Assembly (NCBI GenBank): GCA_015075745.1
Contig: JABTTW010000001.1
Span: forward strand, 3,162,001-3,226,000
Length of the DNA: 64,000 nucleotides
From: Planctomycetia bacterium
GTDB taxonomy: Bacteria; Planctomycetota; Phycisphaerae; UBA1845; UTPLA1
Reading direction: 5' to 3'
Made by a program: the position numbers and the translations under genes. The notes beneath the pieces were generated by a model. That model saw nothing but the letters and a program-made list of their open reading frames with translations. It was not told where the DNA came from and did no database searches. Each line of letters starts with the position of its first letter. The stretch's first letter is position 1. This document shows positions 42,460 to 50,639 of this stretch, one piece after another.

Positions 42460-42581
42460 GTGATCTTCGAATGGTGATGGACGGAGTTTTTCGGCTTTGT
42501 GCGTGAGCGGAGGGACGAAGGTGGAGGTTGGAGCGCGCAGGGCCCCCTTACCCCCAAGCGGTGATCAGGTTGTTTTTCGGG

Positions 42582-43925
42582 TCATGATGGGGCGGGCGGG
42601 ATCAGGCGGAGTCGTGGAACCAGGGATCGCCACAGGTCCTGCAGGGGGCAGCTGCTCGACAGTCGCAGTACGACGCGGCGCACGGAGACGACCACCCGCG
42701 CGGCGACCTTGAGGAGTTTCAGGCGAATGGTGTTCACCTGGGCCTCGGCCAGTTCGGTGCCGGCCAGGGCCGTGCGGCGCAGCGTTTCCACCAGGACGTA
42801 GGCCGCCGAGGACAACAGCAGCCGGAACTGATTGGCCAGGAAGGCGTGGCAACTGGTGCGATCGGCGAAGAGCCCGAGCTGCTGCTCCTTGATGCGGTTC
42901 TCCATGTCGCCGCGGGCCGTGTACAGACCGTCGTAGATATCGTTCGGCGTGCGGTCGGTCAGGTTGGTCACCACGAATCGAACGTTGGGCCCCTGAACCA
43001 GCCGCTCGGCCTTGACGATCACGCGGCGCGGGCGATCCCAGGTCTGCGCCGCGTACTCGATCTCGTGGAAGTTCCGCACCTTCTGCTGCGTGGTGGCGAA
43101 CTGGGCCTCGGCCGCCTGCATGAAGGACTCGGCCGCTTTCTCCAGGACGGTGTTGCGGGCCAGGCCCAGCACGTACTTGACGCCGTGCCGGTCGCACCAT
43201 TTCATCATTCGCCGGCGGCAGAAGCCGGAATCCCCGCGGACGATGATCCGCACCCCGGGCCACGCCTGTCGCAAGCGCTGCACCAGCAGCTTCAGGATGG
43301 GCCAGGCGTGATGGGCCCCGTCGATGTTGCTGGGCCGCAGGTAGGAGACCAGCAGCCGCGAGCCGCAGAACACATACAGCGGTAGGAAGCAGTGGTGGTC
43401 GTAATAGCCGTGGAAGAAGCGGCCTTCCTGGTTGCCGTGGATCGGATCGTCGGTCGCGTCGAAGTCGAGGATCAATTCCTCCGGCGGCGATTCATAGGAC
43501 GCGATGAACTGCTCCACCAGCACACGCGACATTCGTGCCAGGTCGCCGCGCGTGACGCGGTTCTCCAGCCGGCACAAGGTCGGACTGCTGGCCAGCGGCT
43601 CATCCGCGCTCGGCGGCCGCCCGGTCAGGACCGCCAGCACGGGATCGCTCCGCAGGGCTTGATGGTCGTTGAGATCTTCGTAGCCCATCGCAATGGCAAA
43701 GATGCGCTGGGCCAGCATGACCCGCTGGTCATGTTGAATTCGGGCCGGATCACGCGGGTCGTTGATGACCCCGGCCAGTTGATCGACCAGGCCCAGACGC
43801 CGCTCGACCTCCCGAAGCAGCAGACCCCCGGCGTCTGAGGTGAGCGTTCCGCCTGTGAAATCGGCCACGATTTTCTTGCGGCCGAGACTGGAAAAGAACA
43901 TCGGTTTGCTGTTACAGTCTGTCAC
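42582..43925 (-). CDS. IS1380-family transposase
   Basis: A 447-residue DDE transposase of usual length. GTG 43925 is the start, with GGGAGG 7 bases upstream. Catalytic parts are seen in ILDFDATDDPIHG (first Asp), IIVRGDSGFCRR (second Asp) and YTARGDMENRIKEQQLG (the Y-R-E-K type signature with the catalytic Glu). It cuts and joins the element's ends. The frame has no break. Confidence 0.95.
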   Translation of the reverse strand: MTDCNSKPMFFSSLGRKKIVADFTGGTLTSDAGGLLLREVERRLGLVDQLAGVINDPRDPARIQHDQRVMLAQRIFAIAMGYEDLNDHQALRSDPVLAVLTGRPPSADEPLASSPTLCRLENRVTRGDLARMSRVLVEQFIASYESPPEELILDFDATDDPIHGNQEGRFFHGYYDHHCFLPLYVFCGSRLLVSYLRPSNIDGAHHAWPILKLLVQRLRQAWPGVRIIVRGDSGFCRRRMMKWCDRHGVKYVLGLARNTVLEKAAESFMQAAEAQFATTQQKVRNFHEIEYAAQTWDRPRRVIVKAERLVQGPNVRFVVTNLTDRTPNDIYDGLYTARGDMENRIKEQQLGLFADRTSCHAFLANQFRLLLSSAAYVLVETLRRTALAGTELAEAQVNTIRLKLLKVAARVVVSVRRVVLRLSSSCPLQDLWRSLVPRLRLIPPAPS

Positions 43926-44018
43926 GAAAAAGCCTCCCTGCCTATGGACCGGAATGTTCTTAAGAAACCCCAGTCTACAAGGCTTCGAGGCTTTTTCTAT
44001 TCCTATTCAACGCCGACC

Positions 44019-44034
44019 TGATGAAATATTCGGG
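44019..44034 (-). repeat. IS1380 element, right terminal inverted repeat
   Basis: TGATGAAATATTCGGG is the inverted partner of the left end with one mismatch; CTAA follows at 44035-44038 as the right copy of the target duplication. Confidence 0.85.
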
Positions 44035-44094
44035 CTAATCAGTTTTTTCGCCGGCCATGGTCGAAAACGGCCGCGATCTTCGGTGAGGGGAGAT

Positions 44095-44811
44095 TCAATG
44101 CGCTGCATCGATCGTAAACGTCGCCCCGCAGCCGGGCTTGGTGCATTCTGCGCTGCGTGATGGCCCGCCTTGATGAGCCGCTGTGATGACCCCCAGCACG
44201 CCGATCGCCGCATGAATACACAGGCCCTCGGGTGTCACGTCGGTGACATCAAATGCGTCGCCCTTCCTGCAATCGGCGGGGCATGTACCCTTCGACGGCG
44301 ATCTTGTGCACGCGACCGTGTACTCCGAAGCCTCGCCGGCCTCGGTTGCCGATTGTGCCTTGCCGGTCGTTGTCGACTCAGACCCGTCCGAAAAGTCGAT
44401 TTCGATGACGTCCTCGCCCGCATCCATGGCGAGGTTGGCCAGTTCGTCGGCTCGGGCGTTGCCTTCCCGGCGCACGTGTCGCACCGTCCACTTCGAAAAC
44501 TTCTTCAACCGGGACATCGCCTCGTCAAAGAGCGTCTGAAGGCCCGGATTCTTGACGCGATATTCGCCGTTGATCTGCTTGACGAGCAGTTCGCTGTCGG
44601 AATGGATGAGCAATTGCTCGGCGGACAGGCGGTGCGCGACCTCCAGGGCCTTCAGCAGGGCGGAGTATTCAGCGACGTTGTTGGTCATCCGGCCGAGGTA
44701 AAAGCCCGCTTCAAGCTGCGCGGTCCCCTCATCGTCGTGAATGACCACGCCGCCGCCCGCTGGACCGGGATTGCCCCTTGCCCCGCCGTCAATATAAATC
44801 ACCAGCTTCAT
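44095..44811 (-). CDS. ribonuclease HI-like protein fused to a Cys-rich C-terminal domain
   Basis: A 238-residue protein. Residues 1-~135 are an RNase H fold: IYIDGGARGNPGPAGGG with catalytic Asp8, TNNVAEYSALLKAL with Glu48, IHSDSELLVKQI with Asp72, and GNARADELANLAMDAG with the fourth acid. This subfamily cuts RNA in RNA-DNA hybrids. After a linker, residues ~165-225 contain TRSPSKGTCPADCRKGDAF, TPEGLCIHAAIGVLG and two more Cys near the end. That spacing is like the small TIGR04076-type domain, which may bind a metal. Plain RnhA is only about 155 residues, so this is a fusion. Confidence 0.85.
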   Translation of the reverse strand: MKLVIYIDGGARGNPGPAGGGVVIHDDEGTAQLEAGFYLGRMTNNVAEYSALLKALEVAHRLSAEQLLIHSDSELLVKQINGEYRVKNPGLQTLFDEAMSRLKKFSKWTVRHVRREGNARADELANLAMDAGEDVIEIDFSDGSESTTTGKAQSATEAGEASEYTVACTRSPSKGTCPADCRKGDAFDVTDVTPEGLCIHAAIGVLGVITAAHQGGPSRSAECTKPGCGATFTIDAAH

Positions 44812-44875
44812 AGGGAACTCGTCAGAATCTCTTCCACTGCGCGATGGCCTTGGAGGAGGTTACCGCTCAGCCGAT

Positions 44876-45625
44876 TCACCGCCGAGTGCCCGCGGTTCCG
44901 GCCGATTCCATGTAGAGGATGCGTCCGCAGATGTTGCACGGGGTGGCTTCGTCGCGCGACAAAACCGCGTTGACCTGCTCAATGGTGATGGACATGTTGC
45001 ATCCGTCGCAGGCGTATTCGGCGCGCTTCGGATTGGTGCGGATTACCCTCGCCATTGCCTCGCCATCATTCTTGCGAGCGATGCGCTCGAAGATATCCAG
45101 CGCGCCCGGAGGGACCACCGCCGCTGCGGCCGCCCGTTCTGACATGAGCGTCTCGAGTCGATTCTTGGCCTTGGCGTTCGCCTCCTCAACCACCTTCTGG
45201 GATTGGCTGAGCCGCTCCAGTTCCGCGGCGCGCTCCTCTTTGATCGCCGCCTGTTCCTGGCGCTTCTTATCAAGCTCGCCCATCAGGGCCAGAACCCGAT
45301 CCTCGACCTTGCTGCTGTCAGCCTTGAAGGTATTCAACTGGGTGAGAATGGCGGAATATTCTTTGTTCGTTTTGGCGGTTTGAAGGGCGGCCCGGAGTTT
45401 CGATATCTCGACTTCGCGCGACTTGACGTCGAGGTCCAGGCGATCCGTCTCCATCTGACTCGCGCGAATCCCATCCTGGGCGCGCTTAATCTGTTCATCC
45501 AACTCGGCGACACGCGACTCGTGCTGTTTGACGATTCGGGCCTTGCGGTGGATGCCGCGATTGATCTCCGCGATCTGCAACTCGACCTCCTGAAGGCGAT
45601 GCAGTGCGTCGAGGGTGGCTCCCAT
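44876..45625 (-). CDS. coiled-coil protein with C-terminal C4 zinc ribbon
   Basis: A 249-residue protein starting at ATG 45625 (MGATLDALHRLQEVE); AAAGGA is 11 bases upstream. Residues ~5-180 are a long heptad-rich helix pair (LDLDVKSREVEISKLRAAL, LDKKRQEQAAIKEERAAEL). Near the C-terminus are CDGC and CNIC, a zinc ribbon of the zf-RING_7 type. This family is widespread in bacteria next to RNase H or glycyl-tRNA genes and is thought to bind nucleic acid, but its role is not settled. The RNase H gene follows 64 bases downstream, a pairing that fits the family. Confidence 0.85.
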   Translation of the reverse strand: MGATLDALHRLQEVELQIAEINRGIHRKARIVKQHESRVAELDEQIKRAQDGIRASQMETDRLDLDVKSREVEISKLRAALQTAKTNKEYSAILTQLNTFKADSSKVEDRVLALMGELDKKRQEQAAIKEERAAELERLSQSQKVVEEANAKAKNRLETLMSERAAAAAVVPPGALDIFERIARKNDGEAMARVIRTNPKRAEYACDGCNMSITIEQVNAVLSRDEATPCNICGRILYMESAGTAGTRR

Positions 45626-45817
45626 GCGAGGTCGAGTCCTTTCTTTGCTTCGGACGGACGGCGGTATTTGCAACGGACAGTTTGTCCAGAGCAAAGCTAT
45701 TATGACCGTCAATCCGATCCGCTACAACTCCGAGCCTGGGCGCCCGGTCCAGAATTGATGCCGCGATCGGTTGCGGCCGGCCGCCCGATACCCTTTGGAG
45801 CCTGCCTTGGCAGCCGG

Positions 45818-45855
45818 AAAAAGCAAACGCGCCGGCGAAAAGCCGACGCGTTCGC
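45818..45855 (-). terminator. intrinsic terminator behind the GntR/LacI-type regulator gene
   Basis: A 14-bp hairpin with one G-T type and one A-C type mispair (45823-45836 and 45842-45855) is followed on the minus strand by TTTTT (45822-45818). It lies about 80 bases behind the stop at 45937. Confidence 0.85.
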
Positions 45856-45936
45856 TCCCCCCCATTCGGATCGGAGGCATTGTCCGTAGCGCCGCAGAGC
45901 GCCCTCCCGCCCCGGGCCGCATTCGGACAACACTTG

Positions 45937-47169
45937 TTAAATCAAGGCATCAACCGCGCTCATTCGTGAGGGAATCGCTCCCTTGGCGTGTGTGCCGTTT
46001 CGACCGTTATGACTCGATTGCGGACGAACCGTCTCCCGAATGCACAGCTCGCCGGGAACGATCACCTCGATGGGCCGTTGACCCTGCCGCGCATCCAACA
46101 GCAGCCGCGCCGTCCAGTCGGCAATCTTATTCACATCGAATTCGTATGCCGTCAGATTCGTCTGCTGCGGTGTCGCGTCCCCGGGTTCCATGATGCAGGT
46201 AACTGCAAGCTCACCACAGGTCACCAGGCGTGCGACAGTCGTGTCCGCGCGAGCCGCCGCGAGCGCGCACGAACCCACGCAGACGATTCCAACCGCGGCC
46301 TTGTGCGTCGTCGCCGCATCCCCGTTGGCGTTCCCCATTTCGGAAAGCAGGCGACCCGGCCAGTCTTTTTCGCCTGTGTGAAGTCGTGTAACGAGACAAT
46401 CGTGTCGCAGGGCTGCCGTTCGACAGCCCGTCATCACCATGCCCGTTTCGCGGCCGGCCTGATCGCTAGTCAGCACCACGACGCGACGACAGCCGATGAG
46501 GAACAGGTGTTCGGCACTATTGAAACCCGCCGCGACGTAATCCGGCATGACGGCGCTGAGCTTGAGATCATCGGCACAACCCGAAAGCACGATCATGGGC
46601 ACATGGCGTCGCCATGCCTCGAGGACCAGCTTTTCGTCGAGCCCGCCGTTGCCGCCCGAGAGGCGATCCGCGGGAAACGAGATCAGTCCGCCCGATGTTC
46701 GGCGATGCGATGAGTGCCACGAGCCCGCCGAGATCCTGCCATGCTCGTCCAGTCGCTCGATGCGGTGACACTCCAGCTTGTGGCCTTTGCGGGAGAGGGC
46801 GCTGCCGATCGCCGCGATCATCGCCTTGCGGTGAGGCATTGTCGAACAGTCCGCTGCGTCGAACAGATGGAACACCTTCTCCGACGGATCTGTCGAGGTT
46901 CGACCGTTTCCATCGGCGACGAAAGTACCCCGCCCGATGACGCGGACGAGCAGGCCTTCGCTGGCCAGGTCGCACAGCGCCTTATTGATGGTCTTGGCGT
47001 TTGCTTCGAAGCGGCGACCGAGTTCGCGCTCTCCGGGCAGTTGTCCCGAAAAATCTCCGCGTCGGATCGCTTGCCGAAGCTGCTCTCGGATTCTCTGGAA
47101 TTTGTAGCTGAGGCGTCGGGCTTCCGGCAAACCCCTTTCCGCGATGTGCGGCAAGGAATCGTGCTGCAT
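45937..47169 (-). CDS. GntR-type regulator with LacI-like ligand-binding domain
   Basis: A 410-residue protein from ATG 47169, 7 bases after GGGAG. The N-terminal winged helix is of GntR type: IREQLRQAIRRGDFSGQLPG, ERELGRRFEANAKTINKAL and GLLVRVIGRGTFV. The rest looks like a periplasmic-binding-protein fold as in AraR and LacI (MIVLSGCADD, DYVAAGFNSAEHLFLIGCRRVVVL, GIVCVGSC, TNLTAYEFDVNKIADWTARLLLD). This layout, with a small-molecule (often sugar) ligand, is frequent in Planctomycetota and Verrucomicrobia. The palindrome at 47406-47419 overlaps its promoter, so it probably represses itself. Confidence 0.88.
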   Translation of the reverse strand: MQHDSLPHIAERGLPEARRLSYKFQRIREQLRQAIRRGDFSGQLPGERELGRRFEANAKTINKALCDLASEGLLVRVIGRGTFVADGNGRTSTDPSEKVFHLFDAADCSTMPHRKAMIAAIGSALSRKGHKLECHRIERLDEHGRISAGSWHSSHRRTSGGLISFPADRLSGGNGGLDEKLVLEAWRRHVPMIVLSGCADDLKLSAVMPDYVAAGFNSAEHLFLIGCRRVVVLTSDQAGRETGMVMTGCRTAALRHDCLVTRLHTGEKDWPGRLLSEMGNANGDAATTHKAAVGIVCVGSCALAAARADTTVARLVTCGELAVTCIMEPGDATPQQTNLTAYEFDVNKIADWTARLLLDARQGQRPIEVIVPGELCIRETVRPQSSHNGRNGTHAKGAIPSRMSAVDALI

Positions 47170-47405
47170 GTGCGATCTCCCATATTTTTTGCGAGGACGA
47201 TCGCCCGAAAGGCCGACGGCCTGCCGCGACGGTGCACAATTTGGAGCATGCCCCAAAATGAACGCAGGCGCGCGTCAGACATTCAGCCTGTCATGCGATG
47301 AACCGGCCGGATGGGCTTTCGCGAGTCGAGTTCGGCCGAAACCGAGTCGCCGCGACGGGAGATCGAAGGGGCGGGTAGGAGGCCTTCGAGAGTCATTCGC
47401 CGGTA

Positions 47406-47440
47406 CAAGTAAATTCTTGCATATATCGGGCGTCAGTCAA
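47406..47440 (-). promoter_or_regulatory. promoter with overlapping palindromic operator for the GntR-type regulator
   Basis: On the minus strand TTGACT (47440-47435) is followed after 16 bases by AAGAAT (47418-47413). A perfect 4+4 palindrome CAAG-N6-CTTG (47406-47419) covers the -10 box. It leaves a leader of about 235 bases before the ATG, in which no other structure stands out. The rest of the 47170-47493 gap shows no gene. Confidence 0.55.
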
Positions 47441-47493
47441 GGACGAGTTGTATGCCGGCTCATTTTTGACTTAACCAATTGGCCTTAATCGGA

Positions 47494-48546
47494 TTACGAG
47501 TTTACGGCGGCCACAGAATTGCGGAATTGTCTGGGAAAAACACCCAGCCCCGGCTCCGGGGAGAGACGCAGGACACCGCCTGCGCCGCCAATCCCCGAAA
47601 ACGGGTCCTCGGCGAGCAGTAAGTGGCCGTCCAAGTCGATCCAATCCACCAGCGGTGCGAGCTGCAGGGCGGCGGCGATCCCCAGCGAACTCTCCACCAT
47701 GCAGCCCAGCATGATTCGCAGACCCGCGTCTCGCGCTCGACGAATCATCTCCAACCCCTGTCGAATCCCACCGCACTTGCTCAGCTTGATGTTGATGCCA
47801 TCGACGTGACCCACCATGCGATCAATGTCATTCGGACGCACGCAGCTTTCATCCGCGACGATCGGTAAAACGCCGGCCCGCTTGAGTTTTCTCAGCCCTT
47901 CGAGATCATCAGCCGCCAGCGGCTGCTCGACGAATTCAACGTCATACATCGCCAGCATGGGCAGCTTTCTCAGCGCCTCGTCGACGCTCCAGGCCATGTT
48001 CGCATCGACCCGGATAATCGCCGTCGGCGCCTCGCGCCGAATGACTTCGAGGATGCGCTCATCCTGCTTTGTCCCTAATTTGATCTTGAGAATGGGAAAC
48101 GACGCAGCCTCCCGAACGTGCGCAGCGAGCAAGTCCTGGTCCGACTCAAGCCCCAGCGAAAATGAGGTCAATGGCAGGGAAGGGTCCGTCACCCCAATGC
48201 CCTGCCAGGTCGGCTCGCCCCTCTTTTTACCCTGCCAATCGAGAAAAGCGGCATCCAGACCGGCCACAGTCGCAAGTTGGTCACCAAATTCGCCGGTAAG
48301 CCCCTCAATGGCCGAACCGAGCTCCTCCGCATCCCTAAACGCTCTGGCGGCGATCTTTGAGAGCGTAAGCTCTGCGGATTCCAGGGTTTGACCGTAGGTA
48401 TCCATGGGAACCACCTCCCCCGATCCCTGCACGCCGTCATCGTGGACTATTACCCAGATTGTCTCCTTGTCCGTACGGACTGCCTTCGATGTCCGGAAGG
48501 GTCTGGCCATTTTCAGTCTCATTCGAGACCATGTGATTTTCATCAT
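47494..48546 (-). CDS. dipeptide epimerase (L-Ala-D/L-Glu epimerase-like, enolase superfamily)
   Basis: A 350-residue protein of the muconate-lactonising subgroup. The catalytic layout is complete: KIKL (Lys pair, second Lys as base), RVDANMAW, FVEQPL and VADES (three metal ligands Asp-Glu-Asp), INIKLSKCGG (opposite Lys base), and DLDG (the DxD motif of dipeptide epimerases). Such enzymes invert the second residue of Ala-Glu-type dipeptides, often for murein peptide recycling. The exact dipeptide is not visible. ATG-ATG at 48546/48543 lies behind AAAGGG. The regulator gene follows 324 bases downstream. Confidence 0.9.
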   Translation of the reverse strand: MMKITWSRMRLKMARPFRTSKAVRTDKETIWVIVHDDGVQGSGEVVPMDTYGQTLESAELTLSKIAARAFRDAEELGSAIEGLTGEFGDQLATVAGLDAAFLDWQGKKRGEPTWQGIGVTDPSLPLTSFSLGLESDQDLLAAHVREAASFPILKIKLGTKQDERILEVIRREAPTAIIRVDANMAWSVDEALRKLPMLAMYDVEFVEQPLAADDLEGLRKLKRAGVLPIVADESCVRPNDIDRMVGHVDGINIKLSKCGGIRQGLEMIRRARDAGLRIMLGCMVESSLGIAAALQLAPLVDWIDLDGHLLLAEDPFSGIGGAGGVLRLSPEPGLGVFPRQFRNSVAAVNS

Positions 48547-48921
48547 TCGCCCTTTTCGGCCGATAACTAAGCTGATATTCTCACCGTCCGCGAAGGAATT
48601 ATGATGTAGATGCCTTTGTTATGTAAGCGGCGGCCTGCCCTTAGGGGCTTTGAGGGCCGCCGTACTTCATGACTTTGTGCCAGAAATCAGGTGAAACGTT
48701 CGATGGTCTCCCGGCGTGGTCTGTCCGGTACCGGTTGCTCATTTCAGGAGCATATTGGCAGCACATCGGTTTTCGGGTAAACATCTTGACTGCCCGATTG
48801 GTCCGCGTCTTGCTATTATGTCCGGCCTTGCTGGTGGTGCCGCTTTGGTGATCGTCAGTAGGCCGGGGCACTTGGCAGTGACCGGTAACCTCGTAGAAGA
48901 TCGGATAGGCTTAGGAGTGCT
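48547..48921. other. 375-bp divergent intergenic region
   Basis: It lies between the epimerase (minus) and the KAS III-like gene (plus). An extended -10 element TGCTATTAT (48811-48819) is the best promoter candidate for the plus-strand cluster, but the nearest TTGACT (48786-48791) is 22 bases away, too far for a normal -35. AGGAG lies 4 bases before the ATG at 48922. No gene is seen. Confidence 0.4.
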
Positions 48922-50037
48922 ATGTCCTTGCTACCAGTAAGAATCGCAGGCACCGGAAGTTTTCTCCCGGGTCCGCCGGTACCCAATGATCGGCTCGAAG
49001 CCATTCTCGGCCCGCTCGACAAAGCGCCGGCGAAGGTCAGGAGCTTCATCGAAAACCTCGGTCCCAAGATGCTCGATCGCGGCGGCGTCCGCACTCGGCA
49101 TTTCGCCGTGGATCCCGAGACGGGAAACATGACCTTCAACTTCAGCAGCCTCGCAGAGAAGGCCGCGCGAAATGCGCTCGAGATGGCCGAGATGGAGCCG
49201 CAACAGCTCGATCTCATCGTCATCTCCTGCCCTTCGTACGATCAGAGCACGCCGCCGACCAGCACACTGCTTCAGGAGCGGCTCGGCATTCAGACGTGCG
49301 CTGAAATGGAGATCCACTCAAACTGCACCGGCGTCGGCAAAGGCGTGCAGGTTGCATACGACGCGCTGCGAAGCGGTCGTTACCGCACCGCACTCGTCGC
49401 CTACAGCCAGCTCTCCTCGATCTATCTCCGTAGCTGTTACTTCAATCAGCCCAAGATGGACAAGGTGCATGCCGCACTGCGATGGATCCTCGCCGACGGC
49501 GCCGGAGCCCTCGTCCTTCAGGCCGGTCAGAACGGCAAGCCCGGTCGCGAGATCGTCGGCACCTTCGTGGAGTCGGTCGGCGCAGGTCGTCCGGCAGGCA
49601 TGACCGCCGGCGGCGCAGCCTCCGACCTGATGAATACCTCACATCAGATTCCTGAGTTGTACGCCGACGGCACTCACCACCTGTGGCAGGACTTTTCAGC
49701 CGTCAATGACAATGCAGCCCCGCTCCTCTTGCAGGGCCTCTGTAACTTCACGGCCCAGATGAAGATCGATCCCAGCACCGTCGATCACTACGTCGTATCG
49801 ATTCCGACCCTCCAGCTTTACGAGGATCACATTCCCGCATTCCTTGATCGACTCGGCATCACGCGCGACAAGATCAAGTTCCGCAGCGGGAAGATCGGCT
49901 ACTGCGGCGGCTCCGCGACCCTGCTCCACCTCGACGAGATGATCCGCAACAACGAGATCAAGTCCGGCGAGTTGGCCATCGTCCATGCGGTCGAGTCGAG
50001 CAAATGGATGACGGCGGGTTTCGCGGTCAGATGGTAG
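48922..50037 (+). CDS. KAS III (FabH-like) thiolase-fold protein with altered triad
   Basis: A 371-residue thiolase-fold protein. GTGSFLPGPPVPNDRLE opens it as in FabH, and Cys135 (IHSNCTGVGKG) is at the place of the acyl-accepting cysteine. The His of the triad is replaced by Ser293 (DHYVVSIPTLQ against VPHQAN), and the Asn region has GYCGGSATL with Gly329 in its place. FabH uses His and Asn to decarboxylate malonyl-ACP, so this protein may instead transfer or load acyl groups. It overlaps the next gene by 7 bases and heads a small set with an ICMT-like methyltransferase and an SDR. Length and fold are normal otherwise. Confidence 0.82.
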   Translation: MSLLPVRIAGTGSFLPGPPVPNDRLEAILGPLDKAPAKVRSFIENLGPKMLDRGGVRTRHFAVDPETGNMTFNFSSLAEKAARNALEMAEMEPQQLDLIVISCPSYDQSTPPTSTLLQERLGIQTCAEMEIHSNCTGVGKGVQVAYDALRSGRYRTALVAYSQLSSIYLRSCYFNQPKMDKVHAALRWILADGAGALVLQAGQNGKPGREIVGTFVESVGAGRPAGMTAGGAASDLMNTSHQIPELYADGTHHLWQDFSAVNDNAAPLLLQGLCNFTAQMKIDPSTVDHYVVSIPTLQLYEDHIPAFLDRLGITRDKIKFRSGKIGYCGGSATLLHLDEMIRNNEIKSGELAIVHAVESSKWMTAGFAVRW

Positions 50038-50606
50038 ACCCTCCAGCCTCGACGCCCTCGGCCAAGCCGGAGAAGCCCTTCGCGCTGCGGGCGTTCGTTT
50101 ACACCGTCGGCTTTCTCATTTTCATTCTCGGCATCGTCCCCTCGGTGTTTCACCTCCTGGGTGAGATGCCCCTGCGCGATCTCTCATTACGCGATGAAAT
50201 CCGGCGATTCTGGACTGGCTTTCAGCATCTCGTGGGAATTGGCATCTTCGCCGGAGGTCTCTGTGCCTACGTCGTCTGCTCCGCTTGGCTGATCTTTCAC
50301 GGACGCGGCCCGCACGTTGAGTTTGATCCGCCCAAGGTCTTCGTCGCCACCGGTCCCTATCGCTGGGTGCGAAATCCCGTCGTGATCACCCTGTTCATCT
50401 GCGTCCTCGGCGAGGCGATCTACTTCGGCTCCATCGGCATGTTCGTTCTCCTCGCCGTCGGCTGCGTCTTCGCCCAGTATCAGGTCACGAAAATCGAAGA
50501 GCCGCGCCTCCGCGAGCGATTCGGTGACTCGTACACCGACTACTGCAATCGCGTCTCCCGTTGGCTACCTCGCCCGCCCGGTGATTCCGGCCCGTCCGTC
50601 CAGTGA
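50031..50606 (+). CDS. isoprenylcysteine carboxyl methyltransferase-family membrane protein
   Basis: A protein of about 191 residues with four to five membrane segments (AFVYTVGFLIFILGIVPSVF, LVGIGIFAGGLCAYVVCSAW, VVITLFICVLGEAIYFGS). The family signature for SAM binding is present: VATGPYRWVRNPVV and EEPRLRERFGDSYTDYCNRVSRWLP. Members methylate lipids or small molecules in the membrane; the bacterial substrate is usually unknown. ATG 50031 overlaps the stop of the KAS III-like gene, a sign of coupling; ATG 50004 in the same frame is also possible. Confidence 0.82.
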   Translation: MVDPPASTPSAKPEKPFALRAFVYTVGFLIFILGIVPSVFHLLGEMPLRDLSLRDEIRRFWTGFQHLVGIGIFAGGLCAYVVCSAWLIFHGRGPHVEFDPPKVFVATGPYRWVRNPVVITLFICVLGEAIYFGSIGMFVLLAVGCVFAQYQVTKIEEPRLRERFGDSYTDYCNRVSRWLPRPPGDSGPSVQ

Positions 50607-50639
50607 TGCGGCCGACCGCGTACCGGGTAAACTGATGCC

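Larger units (their letters stand above)
42444..44034 (-). mobile_element. complete IS1380-family insertion sequence (1591 bp)
   Basis: The element has 16-bp terminal inverted repeats (42444-42459 and 44019-44034, one mismatch), a single intact transposase gene on the minus strand and a 4-bp CTAA target duplication. Length and layout fit the IS1380 family. Removing the element and one CTAA restores a continuous junction in which TAA remains the stop codon of the upstream repressor. The intact ends and gene suggest a recent or still active copy. Confidence 0.9.

Noticed and set aside
42843..43838. Plus-strand frames inside the IS element as passenger genes
   Set aside because: They are antisense to the intact transposase, which fills the element; IS1380 elements normally carry one gene.
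48786..48819. TTGACT plus TATTAT as a promoter for the KAS III-like cluster
   Set aside because: The spacer would be 22 bases, too long for a sigma-70 type promoter. Only the extended -10 part remains a candidate.
48922..50037. Assignment as OleA (head-to-head condensation for olefins)
   Set aside because: An SDR lies nearby as OleD would, but there is no OleB or OleC, and the His and Asn that OleA needs are absent here. The sequence is closer to FabH-type proteins.
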